A program made the position numbers and the translations under genes. The notes below the pieces were generated by a model. It saw only the letters and a program-made list of their open reading frames with translations. It made no database searches and was not told the origin of the DNA. Shown here piece by piece: positions 1 to 5,442 of a stretch of 9,284 bases of DNA (its first letter is position 1; every line of letters starts with the position of its first letter). The stretch is from Thermoleophilia bacterium (GTDB taxonomy: Bacteria > Actinomycetota > Thermoleophilia > Gaiellales > Gaiellaceae): NCBI GenBank assembly GCA_014534295.1, contig JACVRU010000075.1, forward strand, positions 1-9,284. Reading direction: 5' to 3'.

Positions 1-289
1 CGCCCTGCGCGGCGAGGTCCGGCAGCTCGCGGTCGATCGTCTCGCCGAAGATCTCCATCAGGTCGGCCACTTCGTCGGCGGGGCGCAGCCAGTTCTCGGT
101 CGAGAATGCGTAGAGGGCGAGCGACGTGACGCCGAGCTCGATCGCTGCCTCGACCGTCCGCCTGACGGCCCGCGTCCCGGCTCGATGGCCCTCCGCCACT
201 GGCAGCCCTCGCTGCTCGGCCCAGCGCGCGTTCCCGTCGAGGATGATCGCCACGGCCCGCGCCAGGTCAGTAGAAGGCAGAACGGTCAA
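1..289 (-). CDS. uppS: Undecaprenyl diphosphate synthase (isoprenyl transferase), N-terminal part, cut by the window edge
   Basis: Cis-prenyltransferase that condenses isopentenyl diphosphate onto farnesyl diphosphate to make the lipid carrier for peptidoglycan and other envelope polymers. Ninety-six residues are visible. AIILDGNARWA (14-24) carries the catalytic Asp18 and diphosphate-binding residues, EGHRAG (33-38) follows, and FSTENW (62-67) is the family signature. The usual DGNGRW is DGNARW here. About 150 C-terminal residues of a protein normally near 240-250 aa lie beyond the left edge. I chose a TTG start at 289 because it gives a short N-terminal lead into the first strand. A GTG at 253 would begin right at AIILDGN and looks too short; neither has a clear Shine-Dalgarno. 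It follows frr by 185 bp, the usual rpsB-tsf-pyrH-frr-uppS order. The family call is secure; the start is uncertain. Confidence 0.93.
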   Translation of the reverse strand, partial: MTVLPSTDLARAVAIILDGNARWAEQRGLPVAEGHRAGTRAVRRTVEAAIELGVTSLALYAFSTENWLRPADEVADLMEIFGETIDRELPDLAAQG

Positions 290-315
290 GCCAGATGCTT
301 TCGGACGGCCAGGAT

Positions 316-338
316 GGATGCGCCGAAGGCGCGCATCC
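316..338 (-). repeat. 8-bp inverted repeat upstream of uppS
   Basis: GGATGCGC (316-323) and GCGCATCC (331-338) form a perfect 8-bp stem around a 7-nt loop. An alternative pairing on the minus-strand RNA adds a GCC/GGC inner stem with a 2-nt bulge. It lies 27 bp upstream of the chosen uppS start, in the frr-uppS gap. A second small hairpin (GGCGC/GCGCC around GAAA, 392-405) sits in the same gap. No T-run follows, so a terminator role is unproven. The rest of the 185-bp gap shows no open frame or clear promoter. Confidence 0.4.
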
Positions 339-461
339 CGCCCGTCGCGAGGCGCCCCACCGCAGCCGAAGCGTTCATCGCCGGAGCGCCGGGCGCGAAA
401 GCGCCGCGCGCGCAGGCCGAGGAGGCTTGGAGCACCGGTGAGCGGTCACGGAACCAGCAAG

Positions 462-489
462 ATCATGGAGGTCGTCAGACCTCCATGAT
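462..489 (-). terminator. Perfect 12-bp hairpin around the frr stop codon, possible U-less terminator
   Basis: ATCATGGAGGTC (462-473) and its exact complement GACCTCCATGAT (478-489) enclose a 4-nt loop (474-477) that contains most of the frr TGA stop (475-477). The right arm encodes the last residues of frr (Ile-Met-Glu-Val). No U-run follows the stem in the direction of transcription; GC-rich actinobacteria often use such stems, but function is inferred. It could instead protect the 3' end of the rpsB-frr messenger or reduce readthrough into uppS. Confidence 0.45.
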
Positions 490-1038
490 TTCTCCCTCTT
501 TGTGCTTCAAGAGGTCGTCGATCCTGCCGACGTGCTCGTCGGTCACCTTCTGGACGAGCTCCTCGGCGCGATGCTCCTCGTCCGCCCCCACTTCGCCGTT
601 GTCGACGAGCTCCTTCAGGTGGTGGATCGCGTCGCGGCGGACGTTGCGGACGGCGACTCGGCCCTCCTCGGCCATCTGCCGGACCACCTTGACGAGCTCC
701 TTCCGCCGCTCCTCGGTCAGCTGCGGGATCGGCAGGCGGATCAGCTTGCCGTCGCTCGACGGCGTCAGCCCCAGGTCGGACTCCATGATCGCCTTCTCGA
801 TCGCCTTCACGGAGCTCGGATCGAACGCCTGCACGCTCAGGAGACGCGGCTCCGGGGCGCTGATCGTGGCGAGCTGGTTGAGCGGCGTCTGCTGGCCGTA
901 GTAGTCGACCGAGATCCGGTCGAGCAGCGCCGGTGAGGCGCGGCCGGTCCGGACCGTGTTGAACTCCGTCTGGGTCGCCTCGACCGAGCGGTCCATCCGC
1001 CGGCGTGCGTCCTGGATCAGCTCATCGACCGTCGCCAT
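475..1038 (-). CDS. frr: Ribosome recycling factor
   Basis: Cytosolic factor that, with EF-G, splits post-termination ribosomes. The 187 residues match the usual length of about 185. The two-domain layout is clear: helices of domain I at the N-terminus with FNTVRTGRASPALLD (26-40), domain II with YYGQQTPLNQLATIS (46-60) and PEPRLL (62-67), then the return helices with RLPIPQLTEERRKELVK (101-117) and VRNVRRDA (130-137). The ATG at 1038 has a good Shine-Dalgarno (GGAGG about 5 nt upstream) that lies inside the 3' end of pyrH. The two genes overlap by 17 bp, so coupled translation is likely. The stop codon falls in the loop of a perfect hairpin. No key residue is missing. Confidence 0.98.
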   Translation of the reverse strand: MATVDELIQDARRRMDRSVEATQTEFNTVRTGRASPALLDRISVDYYGQQTPLNQLATISAPEPRLLSVQAFDPSSVKAIEKAIMESDLGLTPSSDGKLIRLPIPQLTEERRKELVKVVRQMAEEGRVAVRNVRRDAIHHLKELVDNGEVGADEEHRAEELVQKVTDEHVGRIDDLLKHKEGEIMEV

Positions 1039-1795
1039 TCCGTCCTCCCTCGCTCTGGATGATCGTGCCCACGCGCTCGCCGTGGACGAGCCGCTCGATG
1101 TTGCCCGCCTCGAGCGAGAAGACGTGGATCGGCAGCTCGTTGTCCATGCAGAGCGAGAGGGCAGTCGTGTCCATCACCCTCAGCCCGCGCTCGATCGCCT
1201 CGATGTGCGTCAGCTCGGGCAGGAATTCGGCGTCGGGCTCCACGCGCGGGTCACCGGCGTAGACGCCCTCCACCCCGTGCTTGCCCATCAGGATCGCGTC
1301 CGCGTCGATCTCCAGCGCCCGCAGCGCCGCGGCGGTGTCCGTCGTGAAGTACGGGTTGCCCGTGCCGGCCGCGAAGATGACGATCCGCCCCTTCTCCAGG
1401 TGGCGCATCGCGCGGCGGCGGATGTACGGCTCGGCGACCTCGGAGACGGTGATCGCGGACATGACGCGCGTCTGCGCGCCGGCCCGCTCGAGCTGGTCCT
1501 GGAGCGTGAGCGCGTTCAGGAGTGTGGCCAGCATGCCGGCGTAGTCGGCGGTGGCCCGCTCCATCCCGTCCGCGGCTGCCGCCAGCCCGCGGTAGATGTT
1601 CCCGGCGCCGACGACCACCGCCGTCTCGACCTGGAGCGCAGCGATCTCGCGCGCGAGCCGCTCCACGGTGACGAGGTCGATGCCGTACTCCCGGCCCCCC
1701 ATCAGGGCCTCGCCGGAGAGCTTCAGGAGGATGCGACGGAAGGCCGGAGCGGCCGCGGGTGCCGCCTGCTCCTCCGTGTCCGGCCTCGCGCTCAA
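1022..1795 (-). CDS. pyrH: UMP kinase
   Basis: Amino-acid-kinase-fold enzyme that phosphorylates UMP to UDP with ATP in pyrimidine nucleotide synthesis. Motifs in order: LKLSGEAL (24-31), GAGNIYRG (63-70), a helix with ADYAGMLATLLNAL (83-96), GTGNPYFTTDTAA (144-156) for phosphate and acceptor binding, and the GVEGVYAGDP segment (174-183). The family norm GGGN is GAGN here, and the usual TKVDGVY appears as KHGVEGVY; both look like lineage variants. At 257 aa it exceeds the usual ~240 because of an Ala/Pro-rich N-terminal lead of about 18 residues. The start is TTG at 1795, sharing TTGA with the tsf stop. No ATG or GTG lies between it and the first kinase strand, and the Shine-Dalgarno is weak, so reinitiation after tsf is the likely mode. 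Confidence 0.96.
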   Translation of the reverse strand: MSARPDTEEQAAPAAAPAFRRILLKLSGEALMGGREYGIDLVTVERLAREIAALQVETAVVVGAGNIYRGLAAAADGMERATADYAGMLATLLNALTLQDQLERAGAQTRVMSAITVSEVAEPYIRRRAMRHLEKGRIVIFAAGTGNPYFTTDTAAALRALEIDADAILMGKHGVEGVYAGDPRVEPDAEFLPELTHIEAIERGLRVMDTTALSLCMDNELPIHVFSLEAGNIERLVHGERVGTIIQSEGGRNGDGR

Positions 1796-2625
1796 CCCGC
1801 GACCGAGATGCGCCGGAACTCCAGCACCTCCAGGCCCTCCTCCGAGAGCGCCTGGGCCACTGACTTCGAGGTGTCGTGGATCCAGACCTGCTCGGTCAGC
1901 ACCGACTCCGCGTAGAAGCGCTTCTGGAGCATGCCCTCGACGATCTTCTCACGGACCTCCTCGGGCTTGGCGAGCACGTCCGGCTGCGCCGCGTAGATCT
2001 CGCGCTCGGAGCGGACGTCCTCCTCGGGAATCTCGTCGCGCGTCACGTACCGCGGCTGGGCGAAGGAGACGTGCATTGCCAGACGGCGCGCGGTGACCGG
2101 GCTCTCGCCCTTCAGGCGGACGAGCACGCCGATCCTGTTCGCGGGCGGGTGGACATACTCTGCGAGCGACTCGCCGTCGTCGGCCTCCATTCTCGCCGCG
2201 TCGACCACGACGATGTTCTCGCCGAGCCGCGCGACCAGCTCGGCGCGCTCGGTCTCCAGGCTCCCGGCCGACTCGCCGCCCTCGACGGTCTCCAGCACGC
2301 GCTCGGCGAAGGCGAGGAACTCGGCGTTCTTCGACACCGGCTCCGTCTCGCAGCCGATGCCGGCGATCGCCCCGACGTGACCGGAGACGGTCACGAGCAC
2401 GACACCCTCCGAGGTCTCGCGGCCGGCCCGCTTCGCAGCCTGCGCCATGCCGCGCTCGCGCAGGAGCCGGCGGGCCGCCTCGAGGTCGCCTCCGCTCTCC
2501 TCGAGCGCGCGCTTGACGTCCATCATCCCCGCGCCGGTCTGGTCACGGAGCTCCTTGACGAGCGAGGCGGGGACGCCCACGCCGGGAACCCCGCCGGATG
2601 CGCCAGCATCCTGTGGAGTGGTCAT
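1792..2625 (-). CDS. tsf: Translation elongation factor Ts
   Basis: Nucleotide-exchange factor for EF-Tu, 277 aa. An N-terminal UBA-like domain holds VKELRDQTGAGMMDVKRALEE (23-43, TGAGMMD at 30-36). The core has two related subdomains: CETEPVSKN-AEFLAFA (92-106), then RIGVLVRL (164-171) and HVSFAQPRYVTRDEIP (185-200) with EREIY. The C-terminal GMLQKRFYAESVLTEQVWI (231-249) is the usual closing segment. In E. coli the first subdomain reads TDFV, whose Asp-Phe pair is pushed into EF-Tu; here it reads TEPV (94-97). The ATG at 2625 shares ATGA with the rpsB stop. A longer in-frame reading up to 2874 exists but would run through the rpsB tail and lacks homology. It lies in the standard rpsB-tsf-pyrH-frr order. 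Confidence 0.97.
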   Translation of the reverse strand: MTTPQDAGASGGVPGVGVPASLVKELRDQTGAGMMDVKRALEESGGDLEAARRLLRERGMAQAAKRAGRETSEGVVLVTVSGHVGAIAGIGCETEPVSKNAEFLAFAERVLETVEGGESAGSLETERAELVARLGENIVVVDAARMEADDGESLAEYVHPPANRIGVLVRLKGESPVTARRLAMHVSFAQPRYVTRDEIPEEDVRSEREIYAAQPDVLAKPEEVREKIVEGMLQKRFYAESVLTEQVWIHDTSKSVAQALSEEGLEVLEFRRISVAG

Positions 2626-3500
2626 GACGCCGTCTCCCGCTGGCCGACGACCTCGTGCTCGGCCGGCGCATCGATCTCGACTCCCGGCTGCGCGATCTCG
2701 GGGTCCGCAGCTTCCTCGGCGGCGGGGGCCTCGGCCGCGGGATCCTCGGCAGGGGCCTCGGCCGCGGGCTCCTCGGCCGGAGGCGCGACCGGCTCGGCGG
2801 CCATCTCGGCCGGCGTCACCTGCTGCTTGCCTGCCTCGATCCCGTCTGTGATCACCCGCGCGACGAGGCTGCACGAGCGGATCGCGTCGTCGTTGCCCGG
2901 GACGACGTAGTCGGCGTCGTCCGGGTCGCAGTTCGTGTCGACGAGCGCGACGACGGGGATCCCCAGCCGCCGGGCCTCCCGGACCGCCAGCGCCTCCTTG
3001 CGGAGGTCGAGCACGAAGAGGGCGTCCGGCTGGCGCCGCAGGTCGGCCACGCCTCCCAGGTTGGCGTCGAGCTTCTCGAGCTCGGCCTCCATCGAGATCC
3101 GCTCCTTGGCGGGCAGCAGCTCGAGCTGGCCCTCCTCCTTGAGCCGGCGCAGCTCGTGGAGCCGGTCGATGCGATCGGAGATCGTGCGCCAGTTCGTGAG
3201 CAGGCCGCCGAGCCAGCGGTGGTTCACGTACGGCATCCCGACGCGCTTCGCCTGCTCCTCGACGGCGTCCTGCGCCTGCTTCTTCGTGCCGACGAACAGG
3301 ACGGTGCCGTTGCGCTCGGCGACGTTGCGGACGAATGCGTGCGCCTCCTCGAGCAGCTCGAGCGTGAGCTTCAGATCGATGATGTAGATGCCCCCGCGCT
3401 CGGTGAAGATGTACCGGCGCATCTTGGGGTTCCAGCGGCGGGTCTGGTGGCCGAAGTGGACTCCGGCCTCCAGCAGCTCGCGCATGGAGACGACGGACAC
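2622..3500 (-). CDS. rpsB: 30S ribosomal protein S2
   Basis: Small-subunit protein that binds at the platform near S1. The S2 core covers residues 1-227: VVSMRELLEAGVHFGHQTRR (3-22), GTKKQAQ (71-77), RWLGGLLTNW (95-104), LFVLDLRKEALAVREA (161-176) and VVPGNDDAIRS (199-209). After the core comes a 65-residue Ala/Glu/Pro-rich acidic tail, with a tandem 9-residue repeat, bringing the length to 292 aa against about 250 in many bacteria; such tails are common in actinobacterial S2. The GTG at 3500 is preferred over an ATG at 3485 because it keeps the SVVS lead seen in the family and has a purine-rich AAGGGGG about 8 nt upstream. It is the first gene of the operon, with a structured leader upstream. 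Confidence 0.97.
   Translation of the reverse strand: MSVVSMRELLEAGVHFGHQTRRWNPKMRRYIFTERGGIYIIDLKLTLELLEEAHAFVRNVAERNGTVLFVGTKKQAQDAVEEQAKRVGMPYVNHRWLGGLLTNWRTISDRIDRLHELRRLKEEGQLELLPAKERISMEAELEKLDANLGGVADLRRQPDALFVLDLRKEALAVREARRLGIPVVALVDTNCDPDDADYVVPGNDDAIRSCSLVARVITDGIEAGKQQVTPAEMAAEPVAPPAEEPAAEAPAEDPAAEAPAAEEAADPEIAQPGVEIDAPAEHEVVGQRETAS
2725..2778 (-). repeat. 27-bp tandem repeat in the rpsB tail
   Basis: Two adjacent 27-bp units (2725-2751 and 2752-2778) differ at only 2 positions. They encode a duplicated 9-residue block, seen in the protein as EPAAEAPAE then DPAAEAPAA (about residues 244-261), in the disordered acidic tail of S2. It looks like slippage expansion inside low-complexity coding DNA. 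Confidence 0.8.
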
Positions 3501-3610
3501 GGGTGCTACCCCCTTCTGGTTGTGGTCGATGCCGCCGGTGGGCCCGCGCGGAACCGGTTCAGCACCGGCACCCCCGCGCGGGTGGTCCCCCCGGGTCGGA
3601 GGACGAAAAA
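3501..3610 (-). promoter_or_regulatory. rpsB 5' leader with nested inverted repeats
   Basis: The stretch upstream of rpsB carries several complementary arms: GCCGGTG (3534-3540) with CACCGGC (3563-3569), the palindrome GAACCGGTTC (3551-3560) nested between them, and a second palindrome CCCGCGCGGG (3573-3582). If transcription starts near 3611 the leader is about 110 nt. Ribosomal protein operons are often controlled by the first protein binding its own leader, and rpsB-tsf is a known case in E. coli. Autoregulation by S2 here is inference; I cannot match this to a known leader family. Confidence 0.4.
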
Positions 3611-3617
3611 TCGCTGC

Positions 3618-3646
3618 ACTCTAGCACCTCCGTCGGCGTATTCTTC
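3618..3646 (-). promoter_or_regulatory. Possible rpsB promoter
   Basis: On the minus strand TAGAGT (3623-3618) fits an actinobacterial TANNNT -10 element, about 118 bp upstream of the rpsB start. The -35 region (GAAGAA around 3646-3641, 17-nt spacer) is poor. It overlaps the putative promoter of the divergent GGDEF gene, so the two units may compete for RNA polymerase. Confidence 0.35.
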
Positions 3647-3651
3647 GTGGG
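3639..3651 (+). promoter_or_regulatory. Putative -10 element for a leaderless GGDEF transcript
   Basis: TATTCT (3639-3644) lies exactly 6 nt before the GTG at 3651, which places the expected transcription start on the start codon itself. No Shine-Dalgarno precedes the GTG. The -35 region is weak (best TGCACT at 3615-3620, 18-nt spacer). Leaderless messages are common in actinobacteria. The same spacing recurs in front of the DUF167 gene. Confidence 0.45.
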
Positions 3652-4559
3652 TGGAGGGCGGCGACACGCTGCGGCGGCTGGCGTCGGAGATGCGAGCGGC
3701 GGCGATGGACCTCGCCGCCGAGGTCGCGGCCGGGGTCGAGTCGCTCGCGTCGGTGGCCGCCCCGGAGCGGTTCGGGGACATCCCGACCTTCATCCACGAG
3801 CTCGCCGGCCAGATCGAGGCTCCCGAGGCCGACCGGGCCGCGCGGGAGAGCCCCCTGGCCTCCCTCGCGCGCGACCACGCCCGCCGGCGGGAGGAGCTCG
3901 GGCTGGCCCCGCGCGACGTCGTGACCGAGTTCCTGCTGCTCCGCCGCGTCCTCTGGCGGTTCGTCTCGGCTCGCAGCGGCGGGCTCGCGTCGGACGAGCT
4001 GCTGGCCGTCGAGCAGCGGCTGAACAGCCTCCTCGACGAGCTCGTCGCCGAATGCGTCGTGGCCTACTTCGACCGGGCCACCGCCGACCTGGCCCGGCAG
4101 GTGCGCCAGGACCCGCTCACCCGGCTGCTCAACCACCAGGCCTTCTCGGACGAGCTGGACGCGGAGCTCGTCCGTGCTCGTCGCTACGACCACTGCCTGA
4201 CGCTCGTCGTCATCGACGTCGACCGCTTCAAGGAGATCAACGACACCTTCGGCCACCGGGAGGGCGACGCCGTGCTGCGGGGAGTGGCCGACGTGCTCCG
4301 CGAGACGACGCGGCGCACCGACCTCTGCGGGCGCATGGGCGGGGACGAGTTCGCCGTCGCGCTCCTGGAGACCGACGCCGTCGCGGCGCGCGCCTTCGTC
4401 GAGCGGCTCGGGGCGGCGCTGGGGGCCGGCGAGGGGCTGCCGGAGGGTCTCTCCGTCAGCCCGGGCTGGGCGCTCTTCCCCGACGAGGCGGAGGACGCCG
4501 ACGCGCTCTTCCGGCTCGCCGACGCGCGCTCCTACGAGCTCAAGCGCGCCCGCTCCTAG
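3651..4559 (+). CDS. Diguanylate cyclase (GGDEF) with RsbR-like helical N-terminal domain
   Basis: Predicted to make cyclic di-GMP from two GTP. The C-terminal half (about 150-300) is a GGDEF domain: DPLTRLLNHQAF (154-165), VIDVDRFKEINDTFGH (187-202) with metal-binding Asp, and the active-site GGDEF at 230-234. RRTD (221-224), five residues before it, fits the RxxD product-inhibition site, so feedback control is likely. The N-terminal ~150 residues are helical, without transmembrane segments or signal peptide, and the stretch LARDHARRREELGLAPRDVV (72-91) followed by a leucine-rich LLLRRVLWRF helix resembles the RsbRD N-terminal sensor domain; that part is inference. The protein should be cytosolic. 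The start is GTG at 3651, apparently leaderless; ATG at 3690 is an alternative. It is the only plus-strand gene here, divergent from rpsB, and overlaps the pseudouridine synthase by 20 bp tail to tail. Confidence 0.92.
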   Translation: MEGGDTLRRLASEMRAAAMDLAAEVAAGVESLASVAAPERFGDIPTFIHELAGQIEAPEADRAARESPLASLARDHARRREELGLAPRDVVTEFLLLRRVLWRFVSARSGGLASDELLAVEQRLNSLLDELVAECVVAYFDRATADLARQVRQDPLTRLLNHQAFSDELDAELVRARRYDHCLTLVVIDVDRFKEINDTFGHREGDAVLRGVADVLRETTRRTDLCGRMGGDEFAVALLETDAVAARAFVERLGAALGAGEGLPEGLSVSPGWALFPDEAEDADALFRLADARSYELKRARS

Positions 4560-5442
4560 CCTCGTCGAGCGCCGCAGCGAGGTCGGCGGGGAGCGACGAC
4601 TCGGCTTCGACGCGCTCCCCCGTCAGCGGGTGCGGGAAGGCGAGCCTGGCCGCGTGGAGGAACTGGCGGCCGAGGCCGAGGTCGCCCGGGACGCCGTAGA
4701 CCGCGTCCCCAGAGACCGGCAGCCCGATCGCATCGAGGTGGACACGGATCTGGTGGGTGCGGCCGGTGTCGAGGCGCACGCGGAGGAGCGCGTGCCGCGG
4801 CAGGAGCTCCGCGAGCTCGAAGTGCGTCACGGCATCGCGCGGCGTGTCGGTGTCGAGCGACATCCGGGTCGCGTCGCGGCGGTCGCGTCCGATCGCCGCT
4901 TCGATCCGCCCCCGCCGGGAGCGCGGGCGACCGCGGACGAGCGCCAGGTACTCGCGCGCGAGCTCGCGCCGCCGGAGCGTGGACTGGAGGCGCCGATGCG
5001 CCTCGTCGGACCGGGCGACCACGAGCAGCCCCGACGTGTCGCGGTCGAGCCGGTGCACGATCCCGGGCCGATCCGGGTCCTCGCCCCCGGCGGCCCTGCC
5101 GAGCAGCCCGTGGACGAGCGTGCCCCCGCGCGTGCCCGCTCCGGGGTGGACGACGACGCCGGCCGGCTTGTCGACCACGAGCAGGTGCTCGTCCTCGAAC
5201 ACGACGCGGAGCGGGACCTCCTCTCGCTCGAGCGGGCCGGGCGGCGGCTCGGGCTCGAGCTCGAGCTCGTCTCCGGCCTCGAGGCGGTGGCTCTTCGGCC
5301 GCGCTGCGCCGCCGACGGTCACCTTCCCGGCCTCGATCAGCCGCTCCGCCGCGGCGCGCGAGCCGACCTCGGGGACGCCGGCCAGGAAGCGGTCGAGCCG
5401 CGTCCCGGCCGCTTCGTCAGGGACGAGCAGCCGGACGGCCAG
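4540..5442 (-). CDS. rluD: RluD-type (RluA family) pseudouridine synthase with S4 domain
   Basis: Converts uridine to pseudouridine in RNA, probably 23S rRNA. An N-terminal S4 RNA-binding domain reads GTRLDRFLAG (13-22) and SRAAAERLIEAGKVTVGG (28-45). The catalytic domain has DKPAGVVVHPG (91-101), HRLDRDTSG (130-138, catalytic Asp133), GRTHQIRVH (227-235) and FLHAARLAFPHP (261-272). About 300 aa is normal for the family. The start is unusual: the first ATG, GTG or TTG in frame is the GTG at 5322, which would delete most of the S4 domain. Coding similarity continues upstream in frame to about 5440, where only CTG codons (5442 or 5430) are available, overlapping the lspA end by 26 or 14 bp. I use CTG 5442. 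A non-standard start or a base error in the sequence are both possible. The stop overlaps the GGDEF gene by 20 bp. Confidence 0.92.
   Translation of the reverse strand: MAVRLLVPDEAAGTRLDRFLAGVPEVGSRAAAERLIEAGKVTVGGAARPKSHRLEAGDELELEPEPPPGPLEREEVPLRVVFEDEHLLVVDKPAGVVVHPGAGTRGGTLVHGLLGRAAGGEDPDRPGIVHRLDRDTSGLLVVARSDEAHRRLQSTLRRRELAREYLALVRGRPRSRRGRIEAAIGRDRRDATRMSLDTDTPRDAVTHFELAELLPRHALLRVRLDTGRTHQIRVHLDAIGLPVSGDAVYGVPGDLGLGRQFLHAARLAFPHPLTGERVEAESSLPADLAAALDEARSGRA

Noticed and set aside
956..1915. Long plus-strand open frame opposite pyrH and frr
   Set aside because: Its translation is Arg/Asp/Val-rich without family motifs and mirrors the reading frames of clear minus-strand genes; at 70 % GC such shadows are expected.
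2626..2874. Longer EF-Ts beginning inside rpsB
   Set aside because: The extra residues are Arg/Gly-rich, lack EF-Ts similarity and would overlap rpsB; ATG 2625 sits at the ATGA junction and fits the family.
1876..2910. Long plus-strand open frame opposite tsf and the rpsB tail
   Set aside because: Low-complexity antisense product with no recognisable domain; tsf and rpsB on the other strand are certain.
3551..3560. GAACCGGTTC as a LexA-type SOS operator
   Set aside because: The actinobacterial LexA box has four bases between GAAC and GTTC; here there are two, and rpsB is not an SOS gene. Better read as part of the leader fold.
2655..3650. Upstream extension of the GGDEF gene through rpsB
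   Set aside because: The frame is open but antisense to rpsB and without homology; GTG 3651 with a -10 element 6 nt upstream is a better start.
5245..5270. CTCGAG-rich short repeat
   Set aside because: It encodes an acidic Glu/Leu/Pro stretch after the S4 domain of the pseudouridine synthase; simple codon repetition with no sign of a separate element.
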